Source: Bacillota bacterium
GTDB taxonomy: Bacteria; Bacillota; Clostridia; Tissierellales; Peptoniphilaceae
Direction: 5' to 3'
DNA: 12,590 bases
Assembly (NCBI GenBank): GCA_023393715.1
Contig: JAEXCD010000096.1
Coordinates: 1 to 12,590 of the forward strand
The notes beneath the pieces are model-generated. The model saw only the letters and a program-made list of their open reading frames with translations, searched no databases and was not told the DNA's origin. Below are positions 1 through 7,604 of this stretch, piece by piece. Numbering within the stretch: the stretch's first letter is position 1; every line of letters begins with the position of its first letter. The translations under genes were made by a program, and so were the position numbers.

Positions 1-13
1 ACTAAGAGGTTTG

Positions 14-57
14 ACCAGGGACAGACAGAGCTTCGTGCTCCGGGAAGCCTCTGTGCC
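14..57. other. Possible folded element downstream of the LiaF-like gene
   Basis: The 78 bases before the end of the minus-strand gene hold no supported gene. GGGACAGA (about 18-25) and TCTGTGCCC (about 51-59) can pair with one bulge, and inside them GAGC and GCTC form a small hairpin around TTCGT. No T-run follows on either strand, so it is a poor intrinsic terminator. It could be the 3' structure of the minus-strand transcript or part of a feature beginning to the left of the window. The identity is unknown. Confidence 0.2.
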
Positions 58-78
58 CGTTGAACGAGGAGGAAAAAC

Positions 79-813
79 TTACAGAATACGTAAAGTGCCC
101 GCAAAAACGCGGCTGGTCACAATGAGCGTACAGGTCGTCGGTTGGGCGTTCGCCGCCTCCTGGTTTGTATAGCAGTGCCTGCCGTCGACGATGACATGCC
201 AGTCGGCGGGAACGTCGATGGTCAGCGTACCGAATCGCAGGCTTACATCCAGGGTCATTTCCTTTTCCATGGGCCAGACGTTCCTCAAATCGAGAAATAT
301 GGCGGAAAAATCGACGTCAACCCGGCCTCCGGAAAAGGCGCGCGACCGGTAGATGCGCTTTTCGGAGGAGAAAAGGAAGCGGTCGTCTAAAAAGTCGCGG
401 TCCTCGAAGGTTGTCGAACGAAAGCCATCATCGCGGTTTGAAGACGCAGAGGCGCCCTTATGGCCAAAGTGGTCTTGTGTACCGTCGCCGTTCTGCGCTG
501 CGCGGGTATGCCGTTTGGCTTCGAACGCGTCGATGACAAATTTCATGCCCAGGAAAATCAGGACAATGGCGAGCAGGATCGTCCAGATATTCTCGGACAG
601 CCAACCGAGCGTGCGAAATTGAAAGAGAAGTCCTGCAAACAGAATACACAGCGTGGTTGGGGAGAGCCTTCGCTGGACAACCAGGCGGAAAATACCGTAC
701 AGGATGATGATGGACGGCCAGTACAGCGCAAAGAGCGTGTCATAATCCAATCCAAGGAGCTGACTGGTCAGCAATAGAAGGCCGATGGCCAGGAAAATCG
801 CACCGAGAAACAC
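79..813 (-). CDS. LiaF-like membrane protein (cell-wall stress response family)
   Basis: The protein has about four hydrophobic segments in its first 100 residues, with a WP motif before the second. A charged, poorly conserved linker of about 70 residues follows, then a C-terminal beta-rich domain of about 90 residues starting near SEKRIYRSRAFSGG. This layout fits the LiaF / 'cell wall-active antibiotics response' family, whose members sit in the membrane and modulate envelope-stress two-component systems. No LiaR or LiaS gene adjoins it, so that role is inferred from the family alone. The reading frame opens with a TTG at 843 that has no ribosome-binding site. I prefer the GTG at 813 because AAAGGGGGA lies six bases upstream, but this start removes the basic residues before the first membrane segment, so 843 remains possible. 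The gene is divergent from gltX. Confidence 0.7.
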   Translation of the reverse strand: MFLGAIFLAIGLLLLTSQLLGLDYDTLFALYWPSIIILYGIFRLVVQRRLSPTTLCILFAGLLFQFRTLGWLSENIWTILLAIVLIFLGMKFVIDAFEAKRHTRAAQNGDGTQDHFGHKGASASSNRDDGFRSTTFEDRDFLDDRFLFSSEKRIYRSRAFSGGRVDVDFSAIFLDLRNVWPMEKEMTLDVSLRFGTLTIDVPADWHVIVDGRHCYTNQEAANAQPTTCTLIVTSRVFAGTLRIL

Positions 814-942
814 AAAAATTCCCCCTTTTCGAGCTATAAGCAATGGATGTAAGGAAGTGTAATCAAAAGTTGTGTAGATTTTATGAGCATTTTCGCAAAA
901 GAGCCGCAGATGCTTTGTATTTTCCCAGAATGAATGGATTTA

Positions 943-951
943 TGCTAAAAT
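943..951 (+). promoter_or_regulatory. Candidate extended -10 promoter for the gltX cluster
   Basis: TGCTAAAAT matches an extended -10 element (TGn then TAAAAT at 946-951). No convincing -35 is found 17 bases upstream; TTGTAT at 915-920 is too far away. The predicted transcript would have a leader of about 50 bases before gltX. The rest of the 844-1006 gap shows no T-box hallmark or other recognisable leader. Moderate to weak support. Confidence 0.35.
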
Positions 952-1006
952 GGAGGGAGAATTACCATGGGCCGGGGGCGTGCCCATCATAAAAAAAGGA
1001 GAGCAC

Positions 1007-2530
1007 ATGAGCGAAGTAAAATTGCGTTTCGCACCGAGTCCGACGGGCTACCTGCATATCGGCGGACTGCGAACGGCGTTGTTTAATTATTTGTATGCGC
1101 GCCACGTCGGCGGGAAGTTTATTCTGCGCATTGAAGATACCGATCGAACGCGCTATGTCGAGGGCGCTTTGGAGAACCTGATTCAGATTTTGAATTGGGC
1201 CGGATTGGAATATGACGAGGGGCCGAAGCTCATCGACGGAAAAATCGAAGAGATCGGAGGCCATGGTCCGTATATCCAGTCGGCGCGCGTCGAACAGGGC
1301 CTGTATGCGCGCTACGCCCGACAGCTGGTCGAGGAGGGAAAAGCCTACTATTGCTTCTGTACGAAGGAACGGCTCGACCAGGTGCGCGAGGAGCAGCGCG
1401 ACCGCGGGGAGACGCCGCGATACGACGGGCATTGCAGAAATCTCGCGCTGGCGGAGGCGGATCGCCGCATCGCCGAGGGCGAGGAATATGTCATCCGGCT
1501 CAAGCTGCCTGCGAACACGGATATCAGCTTTGAGGACGCGATCAAGGGGAAAATTACGATCAACACCGACGAGATGGACGATCAGGTGCTGATCAAGTCA
1601 GACGGTTTCCCGACGTACCATTTCGCCGTGGTGTTGGACGATCATTTCATGGGCATTACGCATATCGTGCGCGGGGAGGAGTGGATTTCCTCGACACCGA
1701 AGCACGTGCTGCTGTACGACAGCTTCGGCTGGGAACGTCCGCAGTACGTTCATCTTCCGACCGTGCTGGGGCAGGATGGCAAGAAGCTGTCCAAGAGAAA
1801 CGGCGACGTCAGCGTGGAATTGTTCGTCAATCGCGGATACCTGAAGGATGCGTTGATCAACTACATCGCGCTTCTGGGCTGGGCGCCGAAGGACAACGAA
1901 GAAATTTTCCCGATGGAGAAGCTGATCGAGGAGTTTGATTTTGACCGCGTCTCCAAAACGGGCGGCATCTTTGACGTGAAGAAATTGGATTGGGTCAACG
2001 GACAGTACATTCGCCGCATGACGGCAGAGCAGCTGGCCGAGCGGCTCCGCCCCGTGCTGGAAAAGGCGGGCTGTATCGGTTCGGCATATCCGCAGCAGAA
2101 AGTGCTTTGGGCGACACAGGCCTATCAAAACCATCTCGACCGTCTGGATCAGGCGCCCGAGATGATGCGGCATCTCTTCTGTACCGTCGGGGAGCTGTCG
2201 TATTCGACGGAGGCGCAGGAATGCCTCGCCGATCCGACGGCACACGAGCTTATTCGGCGATTCCTGCAAAAGCTGGATGAGCACGGCAAATTGGACCCGG
2301 AATTCGCCGCCGGGGTGGTCAAGCAGATTCAAAACGAAAGCGGCATCAAGGGCAAAGCGCTGTGGTTTCCTCTTCGCGCCGGACTGACCGGACAGACGTC
2401 GGGACCGGACTTTACCAATACGTTGCTGGTGCTGGGTGAGGAGGAAATTCGATGTCGTTATCAATTCGTACAACAGACATTTGTGAGAAGTGATGCGATG
2501 AGTTCACCTGCCCAGGAGGAGAAAAAATGA
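1007..2530 (+). CDS. gltX: Glutamate--tRNA ligase (GluRS)
   Basis: This class I aminoacyl-tRNA synthetase charges tRNA-Glu with glutamate in the cytoplasm, using ATP. At 507 residues it is near the usual bacterial length. The HIGH-type motif is HIGG at residues 17-20, within PSPTGYLHIGG. The KMSKS-type motif is KLSKR at 260-264. CFC at 116-118 and YDGHC at 139-143 match the zinc-binding cysteine/tyrosine pattern of E. coli GluRS. The frame is open from an ATG at 950, but the ATG at 1007 is preferred because AAAGGAGA lies just upstream and homology starts there (KLRFAPSPTG). The stop codon overlaps the cysS start (ATGA), which implies translational coupling. Whether the enzyme also mischarges tRNA-Gln cannot be told from sequence. 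Confidence 0.97.
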   Translation: MSEVKLRFAPSPTGYLHIGGLRTALFNYLYARHVGGKFILRIEDTDRTRYVEGALENLIQILNWAGLEYDEGPKLIDGKIEEIGGHGPYIQSARVEQGLYARYARQLVEEGKAYYCFCTKERLDQVREEQRDRGETPRYDGHCRNLALAEADRRIAEGEEYVIRLKLPANTDISFEDAIKGKITINTDEMDDQVLIKSDGFPTYHFAVVLDDHFMGITHIVRGEEWISSTPKHVLLYDSFGWERPQYVHLPTVLGQDGKKLSKRNGDVSVELFVNRGYLKDALINYIALLGWAPKDNEEIFPMEKLIEEFDFDRVSKTGGIFDVKKLDWVNGQYIRRMTAEQLAERLRPVLEKAGCIGSAYPQQKVLWATQAYQNHLDRLDQAPEMMRHLFCTVGELSYSTEAQECLADPTAHELIRRFLQKLDEHGKLDPEFAAGVVKQIQNESGIKGKALWFPLRAGLTGQTSGPDFTNTLLVLGEEEIRCRYQFVQQTFVRSDAMSSPAQEEKK

Positions 2531-3945
2531 AGGTTTATAACACCCTGACTCGAGTAAAGGAAGAATTTGTCCCGCTGCAGCCGGGAAAGCTGACCATGTA
2601 TGTTTGCGGGCCGACGGTATACGATTATATCCACATCGGCAATGCGCGCCCGCTGGTTGTGTTTGATACGTTTCATCGCTATATGAAGGCCAAGGGCTAT
2701 GACGTTCAGTACGTCGTCAACTTCACGGATATCGACGATAAGATTATCAATCGCGCGAACGCGGAGCACGTGGACTTCCACGAAATTACGGATAAGTACA
2801 TTGCGGCGTTCAAGGAAAACGCGAAGGGGCTGAATTTGCTCGAAGCGGAAACGATTCATCCGTGCGCGACGGACATGATTCCCGAAATCATCGCCTTTGT
2901 CGACGGATTGGTGCAGAAGGGAGCCGCATACGATGCGGAGGATGCGGTCTATTTTGACGTGTCCAAGGCGCGGGATTACGGCAAGCTCTCAAAGAAAAAT
3001 ATCGACGATTTGCTGGCTGGTGCGCGGATCCAGGTCAATGAGATGAAAAAAGCGCCGATGGACTTTGCGCTGTGGAAAAAACAGAAGGATCCTTCCGAGC
3101 CTGCGTGGGACAGCCCGTGGGGGCCGGGACGTCCGGGCTGGCATATCGAATGCTCAACGATGTCCAAGACGATTTTAGGCACGACGATTGACATTCACGC
3201 GGGAGGGGCGGATCTTCAGTTCCCGCACCACGAAAATGAAATCGCTCAGTCGGAAACGCTGAGCGGCACGACCTTTGCGCGGTATTGGATGCACAATTCC
3301 ATGATTACGGTTTCGACGAACGGCGGCGAACGCGAAAAAATGTCGAAATCGAAGGGAAACTTCTTCACCCTGGTCGATATCGAGAAGGACTTCGACCTCA
3401 TTCTGGTTCGCATGTGGCTGCTTTCGGCACATTACCGTTCGCCCATCGATTTTTCGAGAGCGGCGATGGAGCAGACGAAATCCGGTTATCAGCGCCTGAT
3501 CAACGGAAAACGCAATATGGAACGCCTCCTCGAAAACAGCAGGGATCGGGAGATGAACGAGGAGGAAGAAGCCTTTATCAGGGAGCTGAGCGCCAAACGC
3601 GCGGATTTTGACCGTGTGATGGAGGACGATCTGAATACCGCGGATGCACTGACGGCGGTCTATGAAACCGTGCGGCTGGCCAATGCGGCATTAAATGAAG
3701 CGTCCTCGAAGGCGGCGATTCAGCAGGCCTACGATCTCTATCAGGGGATGATGGACGTATTGGGCATCGTCGACCGTCAGGAGGGCGAACAGGTGGACGA
3801 GCAGATTGAAGCGCTGATTCGCGAGCGAACCGAAGCACGGGCAAACCGCGATTTCCGGCGCGCCGATGAAATTCGCGACGAGCTCAAGGCAAAGGGGATT
3901 ACGCTGAAGGATACGCCGACAGGGGTCGTCTGGACGAGAGAGTGA
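2527..3945 (+). CDS. cysS: Cysteine--tRNA ligase (CysRS)
   Basis: This class I synthetase attaches cysteine to tRNA-Cys. At 472 residues it is full length. Zinc ligands that bind the cysteine thiol are all present and match the E. coli positions: Cys27, Cys209 (WHIECS), His234 and Glu238 (FPHHENE). The signature motifs are HIGN at 36-39 and KMSKS at 271-275. The C-terminal region holds the DALR-type helical domain and the basic anticodon-binding end. AGGAGGAG lies six bases before the ATG, inside the end of gltX. A hairpin lies in the 72-base gap before rlmB. In Bacillus subtilis this gap holds mrnC (mini-ribonuclease III), which is absent here. Confidence 0.97.
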   Translation: MKVYNTLTRVKEEFVPLQPGKLTMYVCGPTVYDYIHIGNARPLVVFDTFHRYMKAKGYDVQYVVNFTDIDDKIINRANAEHVDFHEITDKYIAAFKENAKGLNLLEAETIHPCATDMIPEIIAFVDGLVQKGAAYDAEDAVYFDVSKARDYGKLSKKNIDDLLAGARIQVNEMKKAPMDFALWKKQKDPSEPAWDSPWGPGRPGWHIECSTMSKTILGTTIDIHAGGADLQFPHHENEIAQSETLSGTTFARYWMHNSMITVSTNGGEREKMSKSKGNFFTLVDIEKDFDLILVRMWLLSAHYRSPIDFSRAAMEQTKSGYQRLINGKRNMERLLENSRDREMNEEEEAFIRELSAKRADFDRVMEDDLNTADALTAVYETVRLANAALNEASSKAAIQQAYDLYQGMMDVLGIVDRQEGEQVDEQIEALIRERTEARANRDFRRADEIRDELKAKGITLKDTPTGVVWTRE

Positions 3946-3984
3946 GGACATCGGGAGGGCCGGAAAGGGTCCTCCCTTTTGTCC
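3946..3984 (+). terminator. Hairpin between cysS and rlmB (possible weak terminator or processing site)
   Basis: GGGAGG (3953-3958) pairs with CCTCCC (3971-3976), followed by TTTT. Outer arms GGACA (3946-3950) and TGTCC (3980-3984) extend the stem across the T-run. The short T-tract is built into the outer stem, so the structure may act as a partial terminator, or as an RNA stability or processing element setting rlmB expression below cysS. Confidence 0.4.
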
Positions 3985-4017
3985 ATACGAGTACGGATTG
4001 GATGAGGAAAGAAAATC

Positions 4018-4755
4018 ATGGCAGAATATATCGTGGGCAGAAATGCCGTTATGGAGTATCTTCGCAGCGAAAAGGAAGCGGAGAAGCTGTTTATTCAAAA
4101 GGGAGAACGGCAGGGCTCCATTCACCGCATCGTTGCGCTGGCCAGGGAGCGCGGCCTGATCATCGTCGAGTGCGATGCGCATAAATTGAACGAGCTGGCA
4201 GAGGGACAGGCGCATCAGGGCGTCGCGCTGTTTGCTCAGGATTATCGGTACGCTTCGATTTCGGAGATGCTTTCCTCGGCAAGGGAAAAGGGACATGCGC
4301 CGTTTTTGATTCTGCTCGATGAAATCAGCGACCCGCACAATCTGGGCGCGATCGTGCGAACCGCCGAATGCGTCGGAGCAGACGGCGTGATTATTCCTAA
4401 GCGCCGTGCGGCGACGGTGACCTCGATTGTTCATAAGAGCGCCGCCGGAGCGACGACGTACATGAAAATTGCGCGCGTCAACAACATCAACCAGACGATT
4501 GACCTCCTGAAAAAGGAAAATATCTGGGTGTATGGGGCGGCGGGCGAGGCGAGTCAGTCTCTTTGGGATACGGATTTTTCCGGCGGAGTCTGTCTCGTCA
4601 TCGGCAACGAGGGCGCGGGGCTGTCGCGCCTGACGCGGGAAAAATGCGATGCGCTCGTATCGATTCCGATGGTGGGGCAAATCGAGAGCCTCAATGCTTC
4701 GGCTTCGGCGGCGGTGCTCATGTACGAGGTTTTTCGGGGGCGTTTTCGCTCATAA
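4018..4755 (+). CDS. rlmB: 23S rRNA (guanosine-2'-O)-methyltransferase, TrmH/SpoU family
   Basis: This SAM-dependent SPOUT-class enzyme has 245 residues, the usual length. The N-terminal 75 residues form the substrate-binding domain (EYIVGRNAVMEYL). The catalytic knot carries the three SpoU motifs: DPHNLGAIVRTAE around residues 105-117 with the catalytic Asn and Arg, IGNEGAG at 195-201, and IPMVGQIESLNASASAA at 216-232. RlmB methylates a guanosine in domain V of 23S rRNA (Gm2251 in E. coli). Other TrmH-family paralogues share these motifs, so the exact target is inferred from family and from its place after cysS. AGGAAAG precedes the ATG. The next gene starts about 36 bases after the stop, in the same direction. 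Confidence 0.93.
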   Translation: MAEYIVGRNAVMEYLRSEKEAEKLFIQKGERQGSIHRIVALARERGLIIVECDAHKLNELAEGQAHQGVALFAQDYRYASISEMLSSAREKGHAPFLILLDEISDPHNLGAIVRTAECVGADGVIIPKRRAATVTSIVHKSAAGATTYMKIARVNNINQTIDLLKKENIWVYGAAGEASQSLWDTDFSGGVCLVIGNEGAGLSRLTREKCDALVSIPMVGQIESLNASASAAVLMYEVFRGRFRS

Positions 4756-4791
4756 TGTGAACGACCGGGAAACGGCGGAAAGAGGGAAATG

Positions 4792-5973
4792 ATGTACGAA
4801 TCGGTTACGCAGACTCATACGGAAGTATTAGAAGAACTGTCGTTCCTTCGTGCAGCGAGCGGGCCTGTGATCATACGGCTGGGAATTGCCGCTTCGGCGG
4901 CCGACCGCTGTGTGCCGGAGGTGCACTATCTCGTCACGACGGGCTTTTTTAAGCTGCTGCACGACCTCGACGTCACGGCGTTTCGCCATTCCTACCACAG
5001 GGAGGGGCTGACCTTTTATATTGAGGCGGACAATCCGAAATCGGAGGTGCAGGAGTATCTTCACGGTCTGAAGCGCTGGCACATCTTAGGCCATGTTTGG
5101 GACTTTTCGCTGATTGAAGGGATGTATCTGCATCGCATTACGGTGGATTCGCGCCGCACGGAAGCGAGCGCAACGGCCGAGGAGCTTCAACAGCTTTGCC
5201 GCATGCACATGAGGATGGGATCGAGGCCGCTTCGGTTTTCGCGTTATGTGCTTTACGCCGGATTGGCGCCCTTCGGCCGCAAACGCAGCTACGGGAGCTG
5301 CTGCATGAGATGTGAGGACGTGCGGGGCGAGCAGTATTTTTCACAGGCGCTGCAAGGGCTGGATATCTTAACGCGCAGCTATCGGAATATCGATTTTTCG
5401 AGCGCCTCGTCCTTAGAGGAACTGAGGGCAATCGGCAAGCCGATTCAGGATGCGCTGGATCGGGTGGGCGCGAAGCAGGGCACGTTTAAGGGATTGCTTT
5501 TTCACACGCTCTTTCTCGCCGCGGCCTACGAACAGAAGACGCCGGTGCGCGACATCGAAAAGAAAATTAGCCAGCTGGCGTTCGGCATTGAAAAGGATTT
5601 TTTGAGGCCGGAGACGCCGGAGGGCAATCGCCTCCTGCATTCGAGGGGGATTTGCGGGGCGCGGCTGATGGCGATGGCGGGCTATCAGCCGATTTTGGAA
5701 AAGAGCATCCCCTTCTGGCGCGCAAGCCATGATTTTGATGACCTGACCCTGTTTTTACTGACGCAGATTTTTGATACGACGACCCTGCGCAACACGAGCC
5801 TGGAACGGTATGAATACCTGCAGCGCTTAGCGCGGCGGGCTTTGACGGAGGGCGACATCAATCGAGATGCGCTGGATCGCCAGTTTACGGAAGAGGGGCT
5901 GGTGACCGATGCCTGCCGCGATCTGATTTCCGTTACGCTCCTGCTCGATTTGATTCTGGAAGAAGAAAATTAA
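4792..5973 (+). CDS. Diverged CitX-CitG-like fusion protein, function unknown
   Basis: This 393-residue protein resembles two citrate lyase accessory proteins joined end to end. Residues 1-135 follow the CitX layout: a hydrophobic strand (PVIIRLGIAAS) and GHVWDFSLIEG near 100-110 where CitX has G-R-L-W-D-I-D-V. Residues 150-393 follow CitG: GTFKGLLFHTLFLAAAY at 230-246 for the NTHKG motif, RGICGARLMAMAGY at 285-298 for the G-I-R-G-E-A motif, and DTTTLRN at 328-334 for the DTN segment. The CitX cysteine/arginine motif, the CitG GaHkDMD motif (here SCCMRCEDV at 169-177) and the SPGGSADLLA loop (here VTDACRDLIS at 371-380) are all changed. No citrate lyase genes are in view. It may be a repurposed nucleotidyl/phosphoribosyl transferase or an inactive relative. 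Two adjacent ATGs occur; the second (4792) is better spaced from AGAGGG. The family assignment rests on motif reading by eye. Confidence 0.65.
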   Translation: MYESVTQTHTEVLEELSFLRAASGPVIIRLGIAASAADRCVPEVHYLVTTGFFKLLHDLDVTAFRHSYHREGLTFYIEADNPKSEVQEYLHGLKRWHILGHVWDFSLIEGMYLHRITVDSRRTEASATAEELQQLCRMHMRMGSRPLRFSRYVLYAGLAPFGRKRSYGSCCMRCEDVRGEQYFSQALQGLDILTRSYRNIDFSSASSLEELRAIGKPIQDALDRVGAKQGTFKGLLFHTLFLAAAYEQKTPVRDIEKKISQLAFGIEKDFLRPETPEGNRLLHSRGICGARLMAMAGYQPILEKSIPFWRASHDFDDLTLFLLTQIFDTTTLRNTSLERYEYLQRLARRALTEGDINRDALDRQFTEEGLVTDACRDLISVTLLLDLILEEEN

Positions 5974-6052
5974 CAAATCGCATCGCACGATCCGCCGCTT
6001 CGACGGGAACGCTTCGGCAGAGGAACGGGTCGGGACTTGCGTGGAGGTGGAT

Positions 6053-7282
6053 ATGAAACCATTGTGGAATCGGAATTTTACGCTGCTTACCATCGCGTCG
6101 ACATTAGGCGGAATCGGGGGGATTGCAGCCGAATTTGCCCTGGGCTTCCTGGTATTTGACGAGACGGGCAGCACGTTTGCGGCGTCTGTCATTCTCGCCG
6201 TGCAGATGGTTCCCCACTTTCTGGTTCCGCTGATCGCCGCTCCCTTCATGGATCGGTATCCCCGAAAGCCCTTTTTGGTCGCGGGCGATGCAATCAATGG
6301 CGTTTTATACGGTATTGCCGGGCTGTACCTGCTCACCTTTGAGTTTTCCTACACAGGCTACCTGCTTTTTTCAATGCTGCTGTCGACGCTGGGCGCATTT
6401 GACTATCTGGCATATACCAGTCTCTATCCGCTCCTGATTCCCAGAGGACAGGAGGAGCGGGGCTATACGGTATCCTCCATGCTGTATCCGGTGATGAAGG
6501 TCGTCATGATGCCTGTGGCGGCCGTGCTGTTTCAGTACATCGGCGTGGCGCGCATTTTGCTGCTTCAGGCGGCGCTGTCGCTTCTCGGGGCGGCAGTCGA
6601 AAGCCGCATTCGCGTTCAGGAAACACCTCGAATGAACGGCTCGCGTTTTTCGCTTCACCTGTGGAAGCGGGATATTTCCGATGCATTGGGCTATCTGAAG
6701 AACGAGCGCGGTCTGCAGGGCATCTTCGGCTATATCGCGGTGTCGAACGGCGTGGCAACGGGCTACGGCCCCCTGCTCGTTGCCTTTTTCCGAACGACGT
6801 CCGGGCTGGGCGTGGCGTTGTATTCCTTTTTCACGGTCGCGGAATTTGTGGGACGAAGCATTGGCGGCGTCGTGCGGTATCGCATCGTTATTCCGCCGAA
6901 AAAGAAGTTCGGCTTTGCTTTTTTTGTGTATCAGTTTTACAGCATAATGGACATGACACTGCTGTGGCTCCCATACCCCTTGATGCTGGCAAACCGCGCG
7001 GCAGCTGGATTTTTGGGCATCAACAGCGCCGTCATGCGCGAGGCGGCCGTACAGCGCTATATTCCGGATGAAATGCGGGCGCGCATCAACGCGCTCAGCA
7101 ATATCATGATCATGCTTTTGGCGAGTATTTTCAGCCTCGGCATGGGCGTCTTGGGCGACTGGATCGGTTATCGCCTGACGGTCACCGTGGGCGCGGCATG
7201 CGCCCTGCTCAGCGTGTGGCTTCTGATCTGGAGCAACCGCAGCGCCATTCACCGGATTTATGAGGGGGACGGCGGCAGATAG
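6053..7282 (+). CDS. Major facilitator superfamily transporter (MFS_3 / macrolide-efflux-like)
   Basis: This 409-residue membrane protein has about twelve hydrophobic segments. The loop after the second segment carries DRYPRK (67-72), a motif A variant typical of MFS proteins. The second half has YIPDEMRARINAL near residue 340, which matches the P-x-x-x-R-x-R segment seen in the MefA/enterobactin-exporter type of MFS. It is therefore likely a proton-driven exporter, but the substrate cannot be read from sequence. The frame opens with a GTG at 6041, but that codon lies in the ribosome-binding site GGAGG (6043-6047). The ATG at 6053 is five bases after it and is the likely start. The gene lies 79 bases after the CitX/CitG-like gene with no terminator between, so the two are probably co-transcribed. 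Confidence 0.85.
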   Translation: MKPLWNRNFTLLTIASTLGGIGGIAAEFALGFLVFDETGSTFAASVILAVQMVPHFLVPLIAAPFMDRYPRKPFLVAGDAINGVLYGIAGLYLLTFEFSYTGYLLFSMLLSTLGAFDYLAYTSLYPLLIPRGQEERGYTVSSMLYPVMKVVMMPVAAVLFQYIGVARILLLQAALSLLGAAVESRIRVQETPRMNGSRFSLHLWKRDISDALGYLKNERGLQGIFGYIAVSNGVATGYGPLLVAFFRTTSGLGVALYSFFTVAEFVGRSIGGVVRYRIVIPPKKKFGFAFFVYQFYSIMDMTLLWLPYPLMLANRAAAGFLGINSAVMREAAVQRYIPDEMRARINALSNIMIMLLASIFSLGMGVLGDWIGYRLTVTVGAACALLSVWLLIWSNRSAIHRIYEGDGGR

Positions 7283-7349
7283 CGCCTTGCAAGCTGATTT
7301 CAACGCCTTTTAATGGGTATGTCATGAATAACCGGAAAGGAGGGGCCTT

Positions 7350-7583
7350 ATGAAGAACAAGGAATTGGACGAATACCGCAAGCTTCCGTATTTTCAGAAA
7401 TTACGAAAACCGATCGGTTTTCAGTTTCGCATGCTGTCAGCAGATATTCGAGCGCGCAAAGAAGAGCGCAGGGAACGGGAACGGATTAAAAGAGAAATTG
7501 AGGCGAAGGTTCTTCGCGAATTTGCGGAGGAGCATAAGGACGACCCGAATAGATGGCATGGGTGGCATTACGGCGCGCTGTAG
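7350..7583 (+). CDS. Small, highly charged conserved-looking protein of unknown function
   Basis: The gene encodes 77 residues. A near-perfect ribosome-binding site (AAAGGAGG, six bases before the ATG) and a strong terminator just after the stop make it a convincing gene. The first part is mixed basic and aromatic (YRKLPYFQKLRKP). Residues 31-60 are almost entirely Arg, Lys and Glu (ARKEERRERERIKREIEAKV) and should form one long helix or short coiled coil. The C-terminus has a Trp/His-rich tail (RWHGWHYGAL). It has no membrane segment or signal peptide. The basic character could suit RNA or ribosome binding, which would fit the translation genes upstream, but this is conjecture. I do not recognise the family. 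It is the last gene of the gltX-led cluster, 67 bases after the MFS gene. Confidence 0.75.
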   Translation: MKNKELDEYRKLPYFQKLRKPIGFQFRMLSADIRARKEERRERERIKREIEAKVLREFAEEHKDDPNRWHGWHYGAL

Positions 7584-7604
7584 CGCGAGAAAATATAGTA
7601 CATG

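Noticed and set aside
18..74. Resemblance of a stem followed by GTTGAACGAGGAGG to part of the glmS ribozyme core (GTTGACGAGG)
   Set aside because: The rest of the ribozyme core does not follow, the conserved run has an inserted base, and the sequence leads into the 3' end of an opposing gene with no glmS in view.
844..1006. Possible T-box leader before gltX
   Set aside because: No AGGGTGG-type T-box sequence, specifier stem or terminator is present, and the predicted leader is only about 50 bases.
950..1006. ATG at 950 as the gltX start
   Set aside because: It overlaps the predicted -10 element and adds 19 residues with no homology. The ATG at 1007 has a good ribosome-binding site and starts the conserved N-terminus.
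1598..2473. Minus-strand open frame (about 290 codons) opposite gltX
   Set aside because: It is antisense to the conserved GluRS catalytic and anticodon-binding regions, with no family resemblance or translation signals.
3691..4680. Long minus-strand open frame (about 330 codons) opposite rlmB
   Set aside because: It lies antisense to the clear rlmB and cysS genes, has no good ribosome-binding site and gives a low-complexity, Arg/His-rich product. It is a GC-driven shadow of the real gene.
6371..7303. Long minus-strand open frame (about 310 codons) opposite the MFS gene
   Set aside because: The product is hydrophilic, His/Gln/Ala-rich and without motifs, exactly what the complement of a membrane-protein gene yields. 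The MFS gene on the plus strand is well supported.
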